Assembly: GCA_016763075.1 (NCBI GenBank)
Contig: JAESUM010000083.1
Location: 1 to 36,341, forward strand
Direction of reading: 5' to 3'
Source: Pseudomonadales bacterium
Lineage (GTDB): Bacteria; Pseudomonadota; Gammaproteobacteria; Pseudomonadales; JAHRWD01
Length of the DNA stretch: 36,341 nucleotides
Positions 26,524 to 34,564 of this stretch are shown here, in pieces. Positions within the stretch are counted from its first letter, which is position 1. Each line of letters starts with the position of its first letter. The notes under the pieces are model-generated. The model had not been told where the DNA came from. It saw only the letters and a program-made list of their open reading frames with translations, and ran no database searches. A program made the translations under genes and the position numbers.

Positions 26524-27410
26524 TTTCCTTGCTCCTGAGCAAATAATGCGTCCAATTTGTCTTCGTAATCGTGATAATTCAAGAAATCATATAATTCGTT
26601 TCGAGTCTGCATCGTATCAACAACCGCTTCTTGGCAGCCAGTGTCCATCAATGTTTGATACACGTTTAATGCCGCTTTATTCATAGCTCGTGCAGCGCTT
26701 AATGGGTATAACACCATCGCAACACCGGATTCTGCCAATTCAACTTTATTGAATAATGGTGTTTGACCAAATTCTGTAATATTGGCCAATACTGGTACTT
26801 TAATTATTTTGGTTAACGTCTTGTACTGCTCAAGCTCTGTTAATGCTTCAGGGAAAATTGCATCTGCGCCGGCTTCAACACAAGCAGCCGCTCGGTCAAT
26901 AGCGGAGTTCATTCCTTCAACCGCAAGCGCATCCGTACGAGCCATAATTACAAAGCTGTCGTCTGTACGTGCATCTACTGCTGCTTTAACGCGGTCAACC
27001 ATCTCTTGTTGTGTCACAATCGCTTTATTGGGGCGATGGCCACAACGTTTAGCTGCCACTTGGTCTTCGATATGAACCGCTGCTGCACCGGCCTTGGTCA
27101 TATCTTTAATTGAACGAGCGATGTTGAATGCACTGCCCCAACCGGTATCGATATCAACCAATAACGGCACAGAAGTCGCCCCGGTAATACGACGTACATC
27201 TTCGAGTACATCGTTGAGTGATGTAATACCCAAGTCAGGTAAACCATAGGATGCGTTCGCTACACCAGCACCGGACAAATAAATTGCTTGATGCCCAACC
27301 CGCTCTGCCATTAACGCAGTGTAAGCGTTTATAGTGCCGACTACCTGCAGAGGGTTATTATCGATTAAGGCCTGGCGAAATCGTGCGCCGGCTGTTGGCT
27401 CTGAACTCAT
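26520..27410 (-). CDS. prpB: 2-methylisocitrate lyase
   Basis: Cleaves 2-methylisocitrate to pyruvate and succinate, the last step of propionate oxidation. The 296-residue protein has the metal-binding VDIDTGWG (D86, D88) and the catalytic cysteine C123 in KRCGHRPNK, the KKCGH motif of the PEP mutase/isocitrate lyase superfamily. [19 protein letters not shown] is also typical. It is the first gene of a prpB-prpC pair. No prpR, prpD, acnD or prpF lies in the window, so dehydration of methylcitrate must be encoded elsewhere. An 8-bp inverted repeat lies about 120 bases upstream. Confidence 0.95.
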   Translation of the reverse strand: MSSEPTAGARFRQALIDNNPLQVVGTINAYTALMAERVGHQAIYLSGAGVANASYGLPDLGITSLNDVLEDVRRITGATSVPLLVDIDTGWGSAFNIARSIKDMTKAGAAAVHIEDQVAAKRCGHRPNKAIVTQQEMVDRVKAAVDARTDDSFVIMARTDALAVEGMNSAIDRAAACVEAGADAIFPEALTELEQYKTLTKIIKVPVLANITEFGQTPLFNKVELAESGVAMVLYPLSAARAMNKAALNVYQTLMDTGCQEAVVDTMQTRNELYDFLNYHDYEDKLDALFAQEQGK

Positions 27411-27463
27411 GATGCTTTACCCTTACAATTCGTGCGCTGCTTCGGAATGTGCAGCGCGATAAG

Positions 27464-27489
27464 AAGACCGTCTGATAAGACCGTCTGAT
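27464..27489. repeat. 13-bp tandem duplication
   Basis: AAGACCGTCTGAT occurs twice in perfect tandem at 27464-27476 and 27477-27489, in the prpB leader. It may be a replication slip or a doubled binding site. Confidence 0.9.
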
Positions 27490-27526
27490 AATGTTCGACA
27501 ATACGCCGTACCGATTGAGCTAGACC

Positions 27527-27549
27527 TGTTGCACAAAACATGTGCAACA
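27527..27549. promoter_or_regulatory. Perfect inverted repeat, candidate operator of prpBC/pabB
   Basis: TGTTGCAC (27527-27534) and GTGCAACA (27542-27549) are perfect complements with a seven-base spacer. Position and dyad symmetry fit a dimeric repressor site. No regulator gene is adjacent, so the factor cannot be named. Confidence 0.45.
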
Positions 27550-27729
27550 AACCAAGCCTAAAAACCAGCTATTTATACAATAGTAAAAAGACCGGATCTA
27601 GACTGTAAAAATCGCCGCTGAGTCTAATATTTAGCGCTAGATGTGTCAAATTTCAGCCCTACCCGAAACACTTAATCAATACCTACATAATCGCCCTATC
27701 TGTTTGATTTGGAATGTTATTTTAGCTCG

Positions 27730-29085
27730 ATGCAATCACCCTTAATTGAATCTTTACCTTACCTGCATGACTCCACCTGCTACTTAGCCAAAGTACGCAG
27801 CTTGGGGAAAGCGGTATATATTGATAGCTGCGCAAACCTTGCCGATGGTGGCCGATATGACATCATCAGTGCTGCACCCGCATTTACGATTACGCATAAC
27901 TGCGGTTCAAAAACCGCCAAAATACAAAGCAGTTCTTTTATCTTGGTAAGAGAACAACTTATAAAATTCAATCATTTAGAAGAATTACCTCTTAACTTAC
28001 CTTTCATTGGCGGATTTATTGGCTACCTTGGTTATGAAGCAGGTATGGAGCTCGAAAACGTAACGCCCACCGCAGATTCAGCAATCCAGCTCGCGGACAT
28101 TGAACTCGGCTGGTATGAATGGGCCATCGTCAACGACCACCAAGAGAAACAGTGCTACCTAGTAGCCCTACCAGGGTTTGATCAAAAAAAATTTATTGCA
28201 ATCAAAGCATCTATCGAAGGCGTGTTACCGGCAAACCATCAACATGCGCCATTCAAACTAAACCACGCGTTTGAATCTAATACGTCCTTCGATCAATACA
28301 AAACGGCTTTCGATAAAATCATTCGCTACATTCACGCGGGTGACTGTTACCAAGTCAACTTGTCTCAACAATTTTCAACTACATATACCGGTGATACCTG
28401 GGATGCCTATCAGCAGCTAAGAGCCGCTACACCATCGCCCTATTCTGCTTATATGGAACTTGATAGCGGCGCATTGTTATCACTATCCCCTGAACAATTC
28501 ATCTCATTAAAACAGCGACAAGTTGCCACACACCCCATCAAGGGCACGCGCCCACGGGGCGAAACGGCGCACGAAGACCAAGCACTCGCACATGCATTAG
28601 AAAACAGCACCAAAGACCGTGCAGAAAACCTGATGATTGTTGATTTGCTTCGCAACGACCTGGGAAAGAGCTGCGTCCCCGGAAGCATCACGGTACCCGA
28701 ACTATTCAAGCTTCAATCATTTTCTAATGTCCATCACTTAGTTAGCTCGATAACCGGAACAGTACGCGATGATGCAGACTCGATAGAGCTGCTAACCGGC
28801 TGCTTTCCCGGCGGATCAATAACTGGCGCGCCCAAAAAACGCGCCATGGAAATCATCGCCGAGCTAGAACCCCACAGCCGATCCATCTACTGCGGGTCAA
28901 TCGGTTATATTGGCGCAAATGGCGACATGAATTTGAACATCGCTATCCGAACGCTACTTTGCGAGGACGACAAAATTTACTGCTGGGGCGGTGGCGGAAT
29001 CGTCGCTGACTCAGAAGTCGAGATGGAATATCAAGAATCCTTTGATAAGATAGATCGCTTGATCAACTGTTTGCCCCTGTCCTAG
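27730..29085 (+). CDS. pabB: Aminodeoxychorismate synthase component I
   Basis: Converts chorismate and ammonia to 4-amino-4-deoxychorismate in folate synthesis, with the glutaminase PabA encoded elsewhere. The preferred ATG at 27730 gives 451 residues (MQSPLIESLPYLHDS); the frame extends to a TTG at 27709 with no added family sequence. Chorismate-binding motifs include IHAGDCYQVNLSQQF, HPIKGTRPRGET, ENLMIVDLLRNDLGK and the catalytic-site GSITGAPKKRAMEIIAELEP. The KAxAGT-like lysine site here reads PIKGT, as in PabB proteins. It precedes a NudL-type NUDIX gene by 33 bases, as in E. coli. Confidence 0.95.
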   Translation: MQSPLIESLPYLHDSTCYLAKVRSLGKAVYIDSCANLADGGRYDIISAAPAFTITHNCGSKTAKIQSSSFILVREQLIKFNHLEELPLNLPFIGGFIGYLGYEAGMELENVTPTADSAIQLADIELGWYEWAIVNDHQEKQCYLVALPGFDQKKFIAIKASIEGVLPANHQHAPFKLNHAFESNTSFDQYKTAFDKIIRYIHAGDCYQVNLSQQFSTTYTGDTWDAYQQLRAATPSPYSAYMELDSGALLSLSPEQFISLKQRQVATHPIKGTRPRGETAHEDQALAHALENSTKDRAENLMIVDLLRNDLGKSCVPGSITVPELFKLQSFSNVHHLVSSITGTVRDDADSIELLTGCFPGGSITGAPKKRAMEIIAELEPHSRSIYCGSIGYIGANGDMNLNIAIRTLLCEDDKIYCWGGGGIVADSEVEMEYQESFDKIDRLINCLPLS

Positions 29086-29118
29086 CCCTTTGCATACTCA
29101 CGGAAAAACCTTCAATCC

Positions 29119-29802
29119 ATGAACATCGAAATTGATCTACCGCGTATTCGTCCCACCCTTGATTCAGTACTCGAATATTTCGGAACACACGCAGAGAAAG
29201 ACCCGGAACCCATGCTTAACCCGGACGATATCACCGCTGGTGTGATTTCAACCACTGGAAAAAAAGACTCCGCCGTACTGATTCCACTTTATAAAAAAGA
29301 TGGCGAGCTAAGGATTATGCTCAACTGGCGTAGCGCCAACTTGAGAAGCCATGCCGGCCAAATTTGCTTTCCTGGTGGAAGGGTAGATCAGAGTGACGCA
29401 GACTGTTTTGAAACAGCCCTTAGAGAAACCCATGAAGAAGTTGGGCTGAACCCAGCGAACGTTAGAATATTGGGGAAACTGGGTAAGTATTACACCCAAA
29501 GTGGATACTCCATTACCCCAGTTGTGGGCTACATAGAAGCTCCGGGCGAGCTGCAACCCAACCCAGATGAAGTAGCCGCCATACTGGAACCACCACTGGA
29601 TTTTTTTACCGACTCATCCGTTTATGAAATTCACCGAAGAACTGTTGGCGAATTAGTTAGGTCTTATTATTCAGTCACTTACGATGGGTATGTTATTTGG
29701 GGGGCAACCTGCGCGATCATTGTAGACCTCTACAAGAGGCTGGCAAATCATCCCCCCACGGCAACCGACGGCAACCGACGGCAACCGACGGCAACCGCCT
29801 GA
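29119..29802 (+). CDS. nudL: NUDIX hydrolase, CoA pyrophosphatase (NudL-like)
   Basis: A 227-residue NUDIX enzyme of the CoA diphosphatase group. The NUDIX box is visible at about residues 86-110 as GGRVDQSDADCFETALRETH followed by EEVGL, preceded by the LRSHAGQICFPGG stretch typical of the NudL/CoAse subfamily. These enzymes hydrolyse CoA or its oxidised derivatives to 4'-phosphopantetheine and 3',5'-ADP. The 3' end of the gene is made of a 10-bp tandem repeat, so the last dozen residues (ATDGNRRQPTATA) are repeat-encoded and probably dispensable. Its stop immediately meets the convergent thrH stop. Confidence 0.9.
   Translation: MNIEIDLPRIRPTLDSVLEYFGTHAEKDPEPMLNPDDITAGVISTTGKKDSAVLIPLYKKDGELRIMLNWRSANLRSHAGQICFPGGRVDQSDADCFETALRETHEEVGLNPANVRILGKLGKYYTQSGYSITPVVGYIEAPGELQPNPDEVAAILEPPLDFFTDSSVYEIHRRTVGELVRSYYSVTYDGYVIWGATCAIIVDLYKRLANHPPTATDGNRRQPTATA
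29758..29797. repeat. 10-bp tandem repeat, four perfect copies, in the nudL 3' end
   Basis: ACGGCAACCG is repeated exactly four times. Because ten is not a multiple of three, each copy reads a different frame, and gain or loss of one copy would change the C terminus and could extend the frame into the convergent thrH gene. Confidence 0.97.
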
Positions 29803-30423
29803 TTAGGAAAGACTAATGTTGCGATTACTATTTTTTTCGATGGTTCGTTTTAGCTCTTCGTATGTTTTTGTTACCTCAAACTGCGGAAATTCTTCAATAA
29901 CATTCTGAGGCGCGTTAAACAAAATCCCTGCATCAGCTTCCGCTAGCATAGTGGTATCGTTGTATGAGTCACCAGCCGCGATAATTCGATAATTAAGGCT
30001 CTTCAGCGCGATGACTGATTTACGCTTTGGGTCTACTTGACGCAAATGATAATCCGATACGCTTCCATCAGCTTCAACACCTAGTTTGTGGCAAAACAAT
30101 GTTGGCCAACCCAGCTGACGCATCAATGGATTAGCGAACTCATAAAATGTATCCGACAGAATAATCACCTGGAATTGCTCACGCAGGCTGTCTAAAAACT
30201 CCCGCGCTCCCTCCATTGGGCCCATTCCATCTATCACCTTTTGGATATCTGGCAAACCAAGCCCGTTCTCTTTTAAAATTGAGAGCCGCTGAGTCATCAA
30301 CTCATCGTAATCCGGAATATCACGGGTCGTCGCTTTAAGCGCTTCAATACCAGTACGCTCGGCGAAATTGATCCATATTTCAGGAACCAACACTCCTTCA
30401 AGGTCAAGACATACAATTTCCAC
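29803..30423 (-). CDS. thrH: Phosphoserine phosphatase/homoserine phosphotransferase ThrH
   Basis: A HAD-superfamily enzyme that can move phosphate from phosphoserine to homoserine, linking serine and threonine pathways, as described in Pseudomonas. The probable start is a GTG at 30423, with GGAG eight bases upstream, giving 206 residues that begin VEIVCLDLEGVLVPEIW. A longer ATG start at 30459 would add 12 residues unmatched in the family. The nucleophile D7 and acid E9 lie in CLDLEGV, the second HAD motif in LSDTFYEFANPLMRQLGWP, and the third in AAGDSYNDTTMLAEADAGIL. It is convergent with nudL. Confidence 0.95.
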   Translation of the reverse strand: MEIVCLDLEGVLVPEIWINFAERTGIEALKATTRDIPDYDELMTQRLSILKENGLGLPDIQKVIDGMGPMEGAREFLDSLREQFQVIILSDTFYEFANPLMRQLGWPTLFCHKLGVEADGSVSDYHLRQVDPKRKSVIALKSLNYRIIAAGDSYNDTTMLAEADAGILFNAPQNVIEEFPQFEVTKTYEELKRTIEKNSNRNISLS

Positions 30424-30518
30424 GTACCATTCTCCAAGCAATTTTTTTCGGGGCGCCATTGTAACAAGGCATTTGTGACATGCGTATGGTTTGTCGTCGA
30501 TAATCTGAAAATTCAGAC

Positions 30519-30548
30519 AAAAAAAACCCGGCGATTAAGCCGGGTTTT
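30519..30548 (-). terminator. Intrinsic terminator of etfBA
   Basis: AAAACCCGGC (30523-30532) pairs perfectly with GCCGGGTTTT (30539-30548) around a six-base loop. On the minus strand the stem is followed by a run of T (A at 30519-30526 on the plus strand). It lies 26 bases after the etfA stop. Confidence 0.93.
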
Positions 30549-30574
30549 CATCAGCGTTTAAGCCAGAATCAAAA

Positions 30575-31504
30575 CTACAAAAGAGCTTCGAGTGCTGGAA
30601 CCGCTTCAAAAAGATCCGCAACCAGGCCAAAATCAGCAACCTGGAAGATTGGAGCTTCTTCGTCTTTGTTGATAGCAACAATGACTTTACTGTCTTTCAT
30701 ACCCGCCAAATGCTGAATAGCACCGGAGATACCGACCGCAATATACAGGTCTGGAGCAACGATCTTACCGGTTTGCCCTACTTGCATATCGTTAGCAACA
30801 AAACCTGCATCAACCGCAGCACGTGAAGCACCAATAGCAGCGCCTAGCTTGTCAGCTACGCCTTCAAGCAACTTGAAGTTTTCGCCATTTTGCATACCAC
30901 GACCACCAGAAATAACCACTTTAGCAGCGGTCAATTCAGGGCGATCAGATGCGGCAACTTGCTCACTTACAAATACCGAGATTCCTGCGTCAGTAACCAC
31001 GTCTACCGCTTCAATAGCAGCAGAACCGCCTTCAGCTGCAGCGCCATCGAAGCCAGTGCCTCGAACGGTGATAACTTTAACGGCATCCGAAGATTGAACA
31101 GTCGCCATTGCGTTACCGGCATAGATAGGACGAACAAATGTATCCGCACTGACTACAGCAGTGATTTCAGAAATTTGACCCACATCAAGAAGCGCCGCTA
31201 CACGAGGCAGAATGCCTTTGGCGTTTGCCATGGCTGGAGCTAGAATCGCACTGTAATCACTGGCAAGCTCAACGATCAGCGCAGAAGTGTTTTCCGCTAG
31301 CATGTTCGTGTAAGCAGCGTTATCAGCAACCAATACTTTAGCAACGCCAGCTACTTTAGCGGCTTGCTCAGCAACTGCTCCACAACCGGAACCAGCAACC
31401 AAAATAGTAACATCGCCGCCCATTTCAATAGCCGCAGTTACGGTGTTTAAAGTGGCTGATTTCAGCTCACTGTTATCATGTTCAGCTAATACTAATACGC
31501 TCAT
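30575..31504 (-). CDS. etfA: Electron transfer flavoprotein alpha subunit
   Basis: The ETF heterodimer takes electrons from acyl-CoA and other dehydrogenases and passes them to ETF-QO. The 309-residue product has the C-terminal FAD-binding region of Etf[71 protein letters not shown] and [19 protein letters not shown]. Its start shares one base with the etfB stop (TAATG), and a strong terminator follows. The partner ETF-QO is divergently encoded 431 bases upstream of etfB. Confidence 0.97.
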   Translation of the reverse strand: MSVLVLAEHDNSELKSATLNTVTAAIEMGGDVTILVAGSGCGAVAEQAAKVAGVAKVLVADNAAYTNMLAENTSALIVELASDYSAILAPAMANAKGILPRVAALLDVGQISEITAVVSADTFVRPIYAGNAMATVQSSDAVKVITVRGTGFDGAAAEGGSAAIEAVDVVTDAGISVFVSEQVAASDRPELTAAKVVISGGRGMQNGENFKLLEGVADKLGAAIGASRAAVDAGFVANDMQVGQTGKIVAPDLYIAVGISGAIQHLAGMKDSKVIVAINKDEEAPIFQVADFGLVADLFEAVPALEALL

Positions 31505-32253
31505 TAGATCACCTTCGCTACATTTTTCAGTTTATCAACAAGATCCTCAACGGTTTCAACAATGATACCGGCTGCACGTTCTGCAGGCGGCTCAACCTTA
31601 AGGGTTTTGATATTTGAAGTAACTTCTACTCCAAGATCTGCTGGCGTCAGCACATCCATAGGCTTTTTCTTAGCCTTCATAATGTTAGGCAATGAAGCGT
31701 AACGTGGCTCATTCAAACGCAAGTCAGCAGTAATAACCGCTGGCATGTTCAAAGTAAGCGTTTGCTCACCTGAGTCTGTTTCACGACTAACGGTCAATTT
31801 ATCGCCATCAATAGTGATCTCTGACGCAAATGCACCTTGCGCAAGACCAGCAAGCGCAGCAAACATTTGACCCGTTTGACCGTTGTCTTCATCAATAGAC
31901 TGCTTGCCAAATATAACCAGATCAGCGCTTTCTTTATCGCTAACTGCTTTTAGTAATTTTGCAATAGCAAGAGGCTGAAGCTCATCTTCAGTTTCAACCA
32001 AAATAGCTCGATCAGCACCCAATGCTAGGGCAGTTCGAAGCTGCTCTTGGCAAACTTTTGCACCAGCAGTTACGACGATGACTTCAGTAGCAACGCCTTT
32101 TTCTCTCAGTCGAATAGCTTCTTCAACGGCAATTTCACAAAATGGATTGATCGCCATTTTTACGTTATTCAAATCCACACCGGAGTTATCAGAAGCAACA
32201 CGTACTTGGACGTTTGCATCTACCACTCTTTTTACGGGAACAAGAACCTTCAT
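31504..32253 (-). CDS. etfB: Electron transfer flavoprotein beta subunit
   Basis: The 249-residue subunit binds AMP and docks with acyl-CoA dehydrogenases. Family motifs are visible: [19 protein letters not shown] at the N terminus, [18 protein letters not shown], and the C-terminal part [20 protein letters not shown] with the recognition-loop region. AGAGGA lies a few bases upstream of the ATG at 32253. It is the first gene of the etfBA operon. Confidence 0.97.
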   Translation of the reverse strand: MKVLVPVKRVVDANVQVRVASDNSGVDLNNVKMAINPFCEIAVEEAIRLREKGVATEVIVVTAGAKVCQEQLRTALALGADRAILVETEDELQPLAIAKLLKAVSDKESADLVIFGKQSIDEDNGQTGQMFAALAGLAQGAFASEITIDGDKLTVSRETDSGEQTLTLNMPAVITADLRLNEPRYASLPNIMKAKKKPMDVLTPADLGVEVTSNIKTLKVEPPAERAAGIIVETVEDLVDKLKNVAKVI

Positions 32254-32361
32254 AGAGTCCTCTTCATATCAAAGATTGTTCAAAAAAAAGCCCCGGTAGC
32301 AATGTTTGACATAAAGGCATACAGCCCGCTAGTCCGAGACCCACAATTAGCCGCGACATTC

Positions 32362-32385
32362 TGACCTTAAAGGCCTTTAAGGTCA
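32362..32385. promoter_or_regulatory. 24-bp perfect palindrome in the etfB leader, candidate operator
   Basis: The left arm TGACCTTAAAGG (32362-32373) is exactly complementary to the right arm CCTTTAAGGTCA (32374-32385). On the minus strand it overlaps a possible etfB promoter: a TTGACC whose last bases enter the palindrome, 17 bases, then CAGAAT. A repressor bound here would block the promoter. A hairpin in the transcript is the other option. Confidence 0.55.
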
Positions 32386-32476
32386 ATACCGCCAACGACG
32401 CCAACACCGCGGAAGAGTCTATAATCAGCGCACAGGTTGGACCTAAAACCAGCCGAGCCATGCTTGGTTAATCCAA

Positions 32477-32506
32477 TTGGCCATCAAGTTAGGTTTTTTA
32501 TATAAT
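32477..32506 (+). promoter_or_regulatory. Candidate sigma-70 promoter of ETF-QO
   Basis: TTGGCC (32477-32482), an 18-base spacer and a perfect TATAAT (32501-32506). Transcription from here would give a 5' leader of about 170 bases that includes the inverted repeat at 32550-32569. Confidence 0.5.
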
Positions 32507-32549
32507 CACTGACTGATTTTTTGCAAAAACGAAGCATTTTCGCCGGCTT

Positions 32550-32569
32550 GACCTGAGTTCAGTCAGGTC
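32550..32569. promoter_or_regulatory. 7-bp inverted repeat downstream of the ETF-QO promoter
   Basis: GACCTGA (32550-32556) and TCAGGTC (32563-32569) are perfect complements with a six-base spacer. They are about 40 bases past the proposed start of transcription, so this could be an operator or a leader hairpin. Confidence 0.4.
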
Positions 32570-32684
32570 CGATAGCCAGAAAGTACAAAACTAAAGTACA
32601 GCACTTTGTTTTTGCGCCCGCATAACGGCATAACGCCGACATAAAAAAACATAGTTTGGCATAGCCAAATGGAAGAGGAGAGCG

Positions 32685-34340
32685 ATGGTGGAACGGGAAT
32701 CGATGGAATTTGACGTAGTGGTCGTAGGCGGAGGCCCAGCTGGGCTTTCAACGGCTTGTAAAATTCGCCAGCTTGCAAAAGAAGCAGGGGAAGAAATTTC
32801 TGTCTGCCTGGTCGAAAAAGGCTCTGAAATTGGCGCTCACATCTTATCCGGTGCGGTTTTTGAAACCCATGCACTCGATGAGCTCTTTCCTGACTGGAAA
32901 GAAATGGGCGCACCGGTAAAGACTCCCGTCAAACGTGACGTCTTTCATTATATGTTGGGTGGCGAATCCGCCGTTAAAATCCCGAACATGCTCATTCCAA
33001 AACCGATGCACAACGATGACAACTACATTGTCAGCCTTGGTAACGTATGCCGCTGGTTGGGCGAACAAGCTGAAGCACTGGAAGTAGAAATCTTTCCTGG
33101 GTTTGCTGCCTCTGAAGTGCTGTATCACGAAGACGGCAGCGTTAAAGGGATCGCTACCGGCGACATGGGCGTCTCTAAAACTGGCGAACATAAAGGTTCG
33201 TATGTTGCTGGATATGAGCTTCACGCAAAATACACTGTGTTTTCTGAAGGTTGCCGAGGCCACCTTGGCAAGGAAATCATCGAGAAATTCGATTTAGCAA
33301 AAGATGCTGACGATGCGCATTACGGCATCGGTCTTAAAGAAATCTGGAAGATTGATCCTGCTAAACATGAAGAAGGTTTGGTTGTTCACACATTGGGTTG
33401 GCCAATGGATAACCACACCAAAGGCGGCGGATTTTTATACCACGCTGAAAACGGCGAAGTATTCCTTGGGTACATTGTGGCTCTAAACTACACCAACCCA
33501 CATTTAAGCCCATTCGATGAATTCCAACGCTGGAAACAACACCCCAAGATCAAAGCGTATCTTGAAGGTGGTGAGCGCTTAGTTTACGGCGCCCGCGCTA
33601 TGAACAAAGGTGGATATCAAGCGCTACCTAAAATGTCTTTCCCCGGTGGTCTGTTAGCAGGTTGTGAAGCTGGAACGCTTAACACCGCTAAAATCAAAGG
33701 CTCTCACACCGCGATGAAATCAGGCATGTTAGCCGCTGAAACGATTGTTGAAGCCATCCTTGCAGGTACAGAAGGTGGTAAAGATCTAACCGGCATTGAA
33801 GAGAAATTCAAAACCTCTTGGCTACATGACGAGTTATACACTTCTCGTAACTATGGCCCTGCTCTTCATAAGTTCGGCACCTTTTTGGGTGCGGCCTTCG
33901 TATTCGTTGATCAAAATATCTTTGGCGGCAAAATGCCCTTCACCTGGGCTAACAAAGGTATTGATGCTGATTCTCTTAAACCTGCGTCGGAATGTAAGAA
34001 AATTGACTACCCAAAACCAGATGGCGTTATCAGTTTTGATAAACTGTCTTCTGTATTCGTTTCGAACACCAGCCATGAAGAAGATCAGCCGGTTCACTTA
34101 ACCTTGGCTGATGCAGGAATCCCACTGTCGGTTAACTTACCTAAATTTGATGAACCTGCGCAGCGCTTCTGCCCTGCTGGCGTTTATGAAATTGTGGAAG
34201 AAGATGACGGAAGCAAGAGGTTTCAAATCAACGCTCAAAACTGCGTTCACTGTAAAACTTGTGATATTAAAGATCCCTCGCAAAACATCACTTGGGTTGT
34301 ACCCGAGGGCGGCGGCGGGCCAAACTACCCGAATATGTAA
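32685..34340 (+). CDS. Electron transfer flavoprotein-ubiquinone oxidoreductase
   Basis: ETF-QO moves electrons from reduced ETF through FAD and a [4Fe-4S] cluster to ubiquinone at the inner membrane. The 551-residue protein is full length. FAD is bound by VVVGGGPAGLSTA (about residues 12-24), and LVEKGSEIGAHILSGAVF is a family signature. The C-terminal ferredoxin-like cluster cysteines are visible in FCPAGVYEI and in NCVHCKTCDIKDPSQNITWV, followed by PEGGGGPNY. The ATG at 32685 has GAGGAG close upstream, and its N terminus (MVERESMEFD) matches the Pseudomonas type. An intrinsic terminator follows. The etfBA operon is divergent. Confidence 0.97.
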   Translation: MVERESMEFDVVVVGGGPAGLSTACKIRQLAKEAGEEISVCLVEKGSEIGAHILSGAVFETHALDELFPDWKEMGAPVKTPVKRDVFHYMLGGESAVKIPNMLIPKPMHNDDNYIVSLGNVCRWLGEQAEALEVEIFPGFAASEVLYHEDGSVKGIATGDMGVSKTGEHKGSYVAGYELHAKYTVFSEGCRGHLGKEIIEKFDLAKDADDAHYGIGLKEIWKIDPAKHEEGLVVHTLGWPMDNHTKGGGFLYHAENGEVFLGYIVALNYTNPHLSPFDEFQRWKQHPKIKAYLEGGERLVYGARAMNKGGYQALPKMSFPGGLLAGCEAGTLNTAKIKGSHTAMKSGMLAAETIVEAILAGTEGGKDLTGIEEKFKTSWLHDELYTSRNYGPALHKFGTFLGAAFVFVDQNIFGGKMPFTWANKGIDADSLKPASECKKIDYPKPDGVISFDKLSSVFVSNTSHEEDQPVHLTLADAGIPLSVNLPKFDEPAQRFCPAGVYEIVEEDDGSKRFQINAQNCVHCKTCDIKDPSQNITWVVPEGGGGPNYPNM

Positions 34341-34355
34341 TTGGGGAACTGCGTT

Positions 34356-34386
34356 AAAAAAGGAGCCTTAAAGGCTCCTTTTTTTT
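34356..34386 (+). terminator. Intrinsic terminator of ETF-QO
   Basis: GGAGCCTT (34362-34369) pairs with AAGGCTCC (34371-34378). A run of A precedes the stem and eight T follow (34379-34386). It lies 16 bases after the ETF-QO stop. Confidence 0.95.
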
Positions 34387-34564
34387 GCCTAGCGATACGT
34401 CAATATCTTCTTTAATTAGCCACTTGCTAAATCTTGTCAGTGTTAAGTACAATCGAGAAGCGATATTTCACCGAAGCCATCAATTTACATGCTTTCCGTG
34501 AAGACCAGACCACTTAAAAGATAACAATAAAAACAATTATATTTTGATTTTGGGGTACGCAAAT

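Larger units (their letters stand above)
27411..27729. other. Divergent prpB-pabB intergenic region with repeats
   Basis: This roughly 300-base gap between divergent starts has no gene. It holds a tandem duplication of the 13-mer AAGACCGTCTGAT (27464-27489) and a perfect inverted repeat at 27527-27549. It must contain the promoters of prpB and pabB, but I could not place them with confidence. Confidence 0.5.
32254..32684. other. 431-base divergent control region between etfB and ETF-QO
   Basis: No gene is seen. The region contains a 24-bp perfect palindrome (32362-32385), a second 7-bp inverted repeat (32550-32569), a TTGGCC/TATAAT pair for ETF-QO and a weaker promoter for etfB. The length and symmetry suggest shared control of the ETF electron-transfer genes. 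Confidence 0.6.

Noticed and set aside
29758-29797. Tandem repeat as a possible iteron or origin
   Set aside because: It is inside the 3' end of a coding gene, with no replication gene nearby.
30424-30459. Longer ATG start of ThrH
   Set aside because: The GTG at 30423 has a good ribosome binding site and gives the family N terminus.
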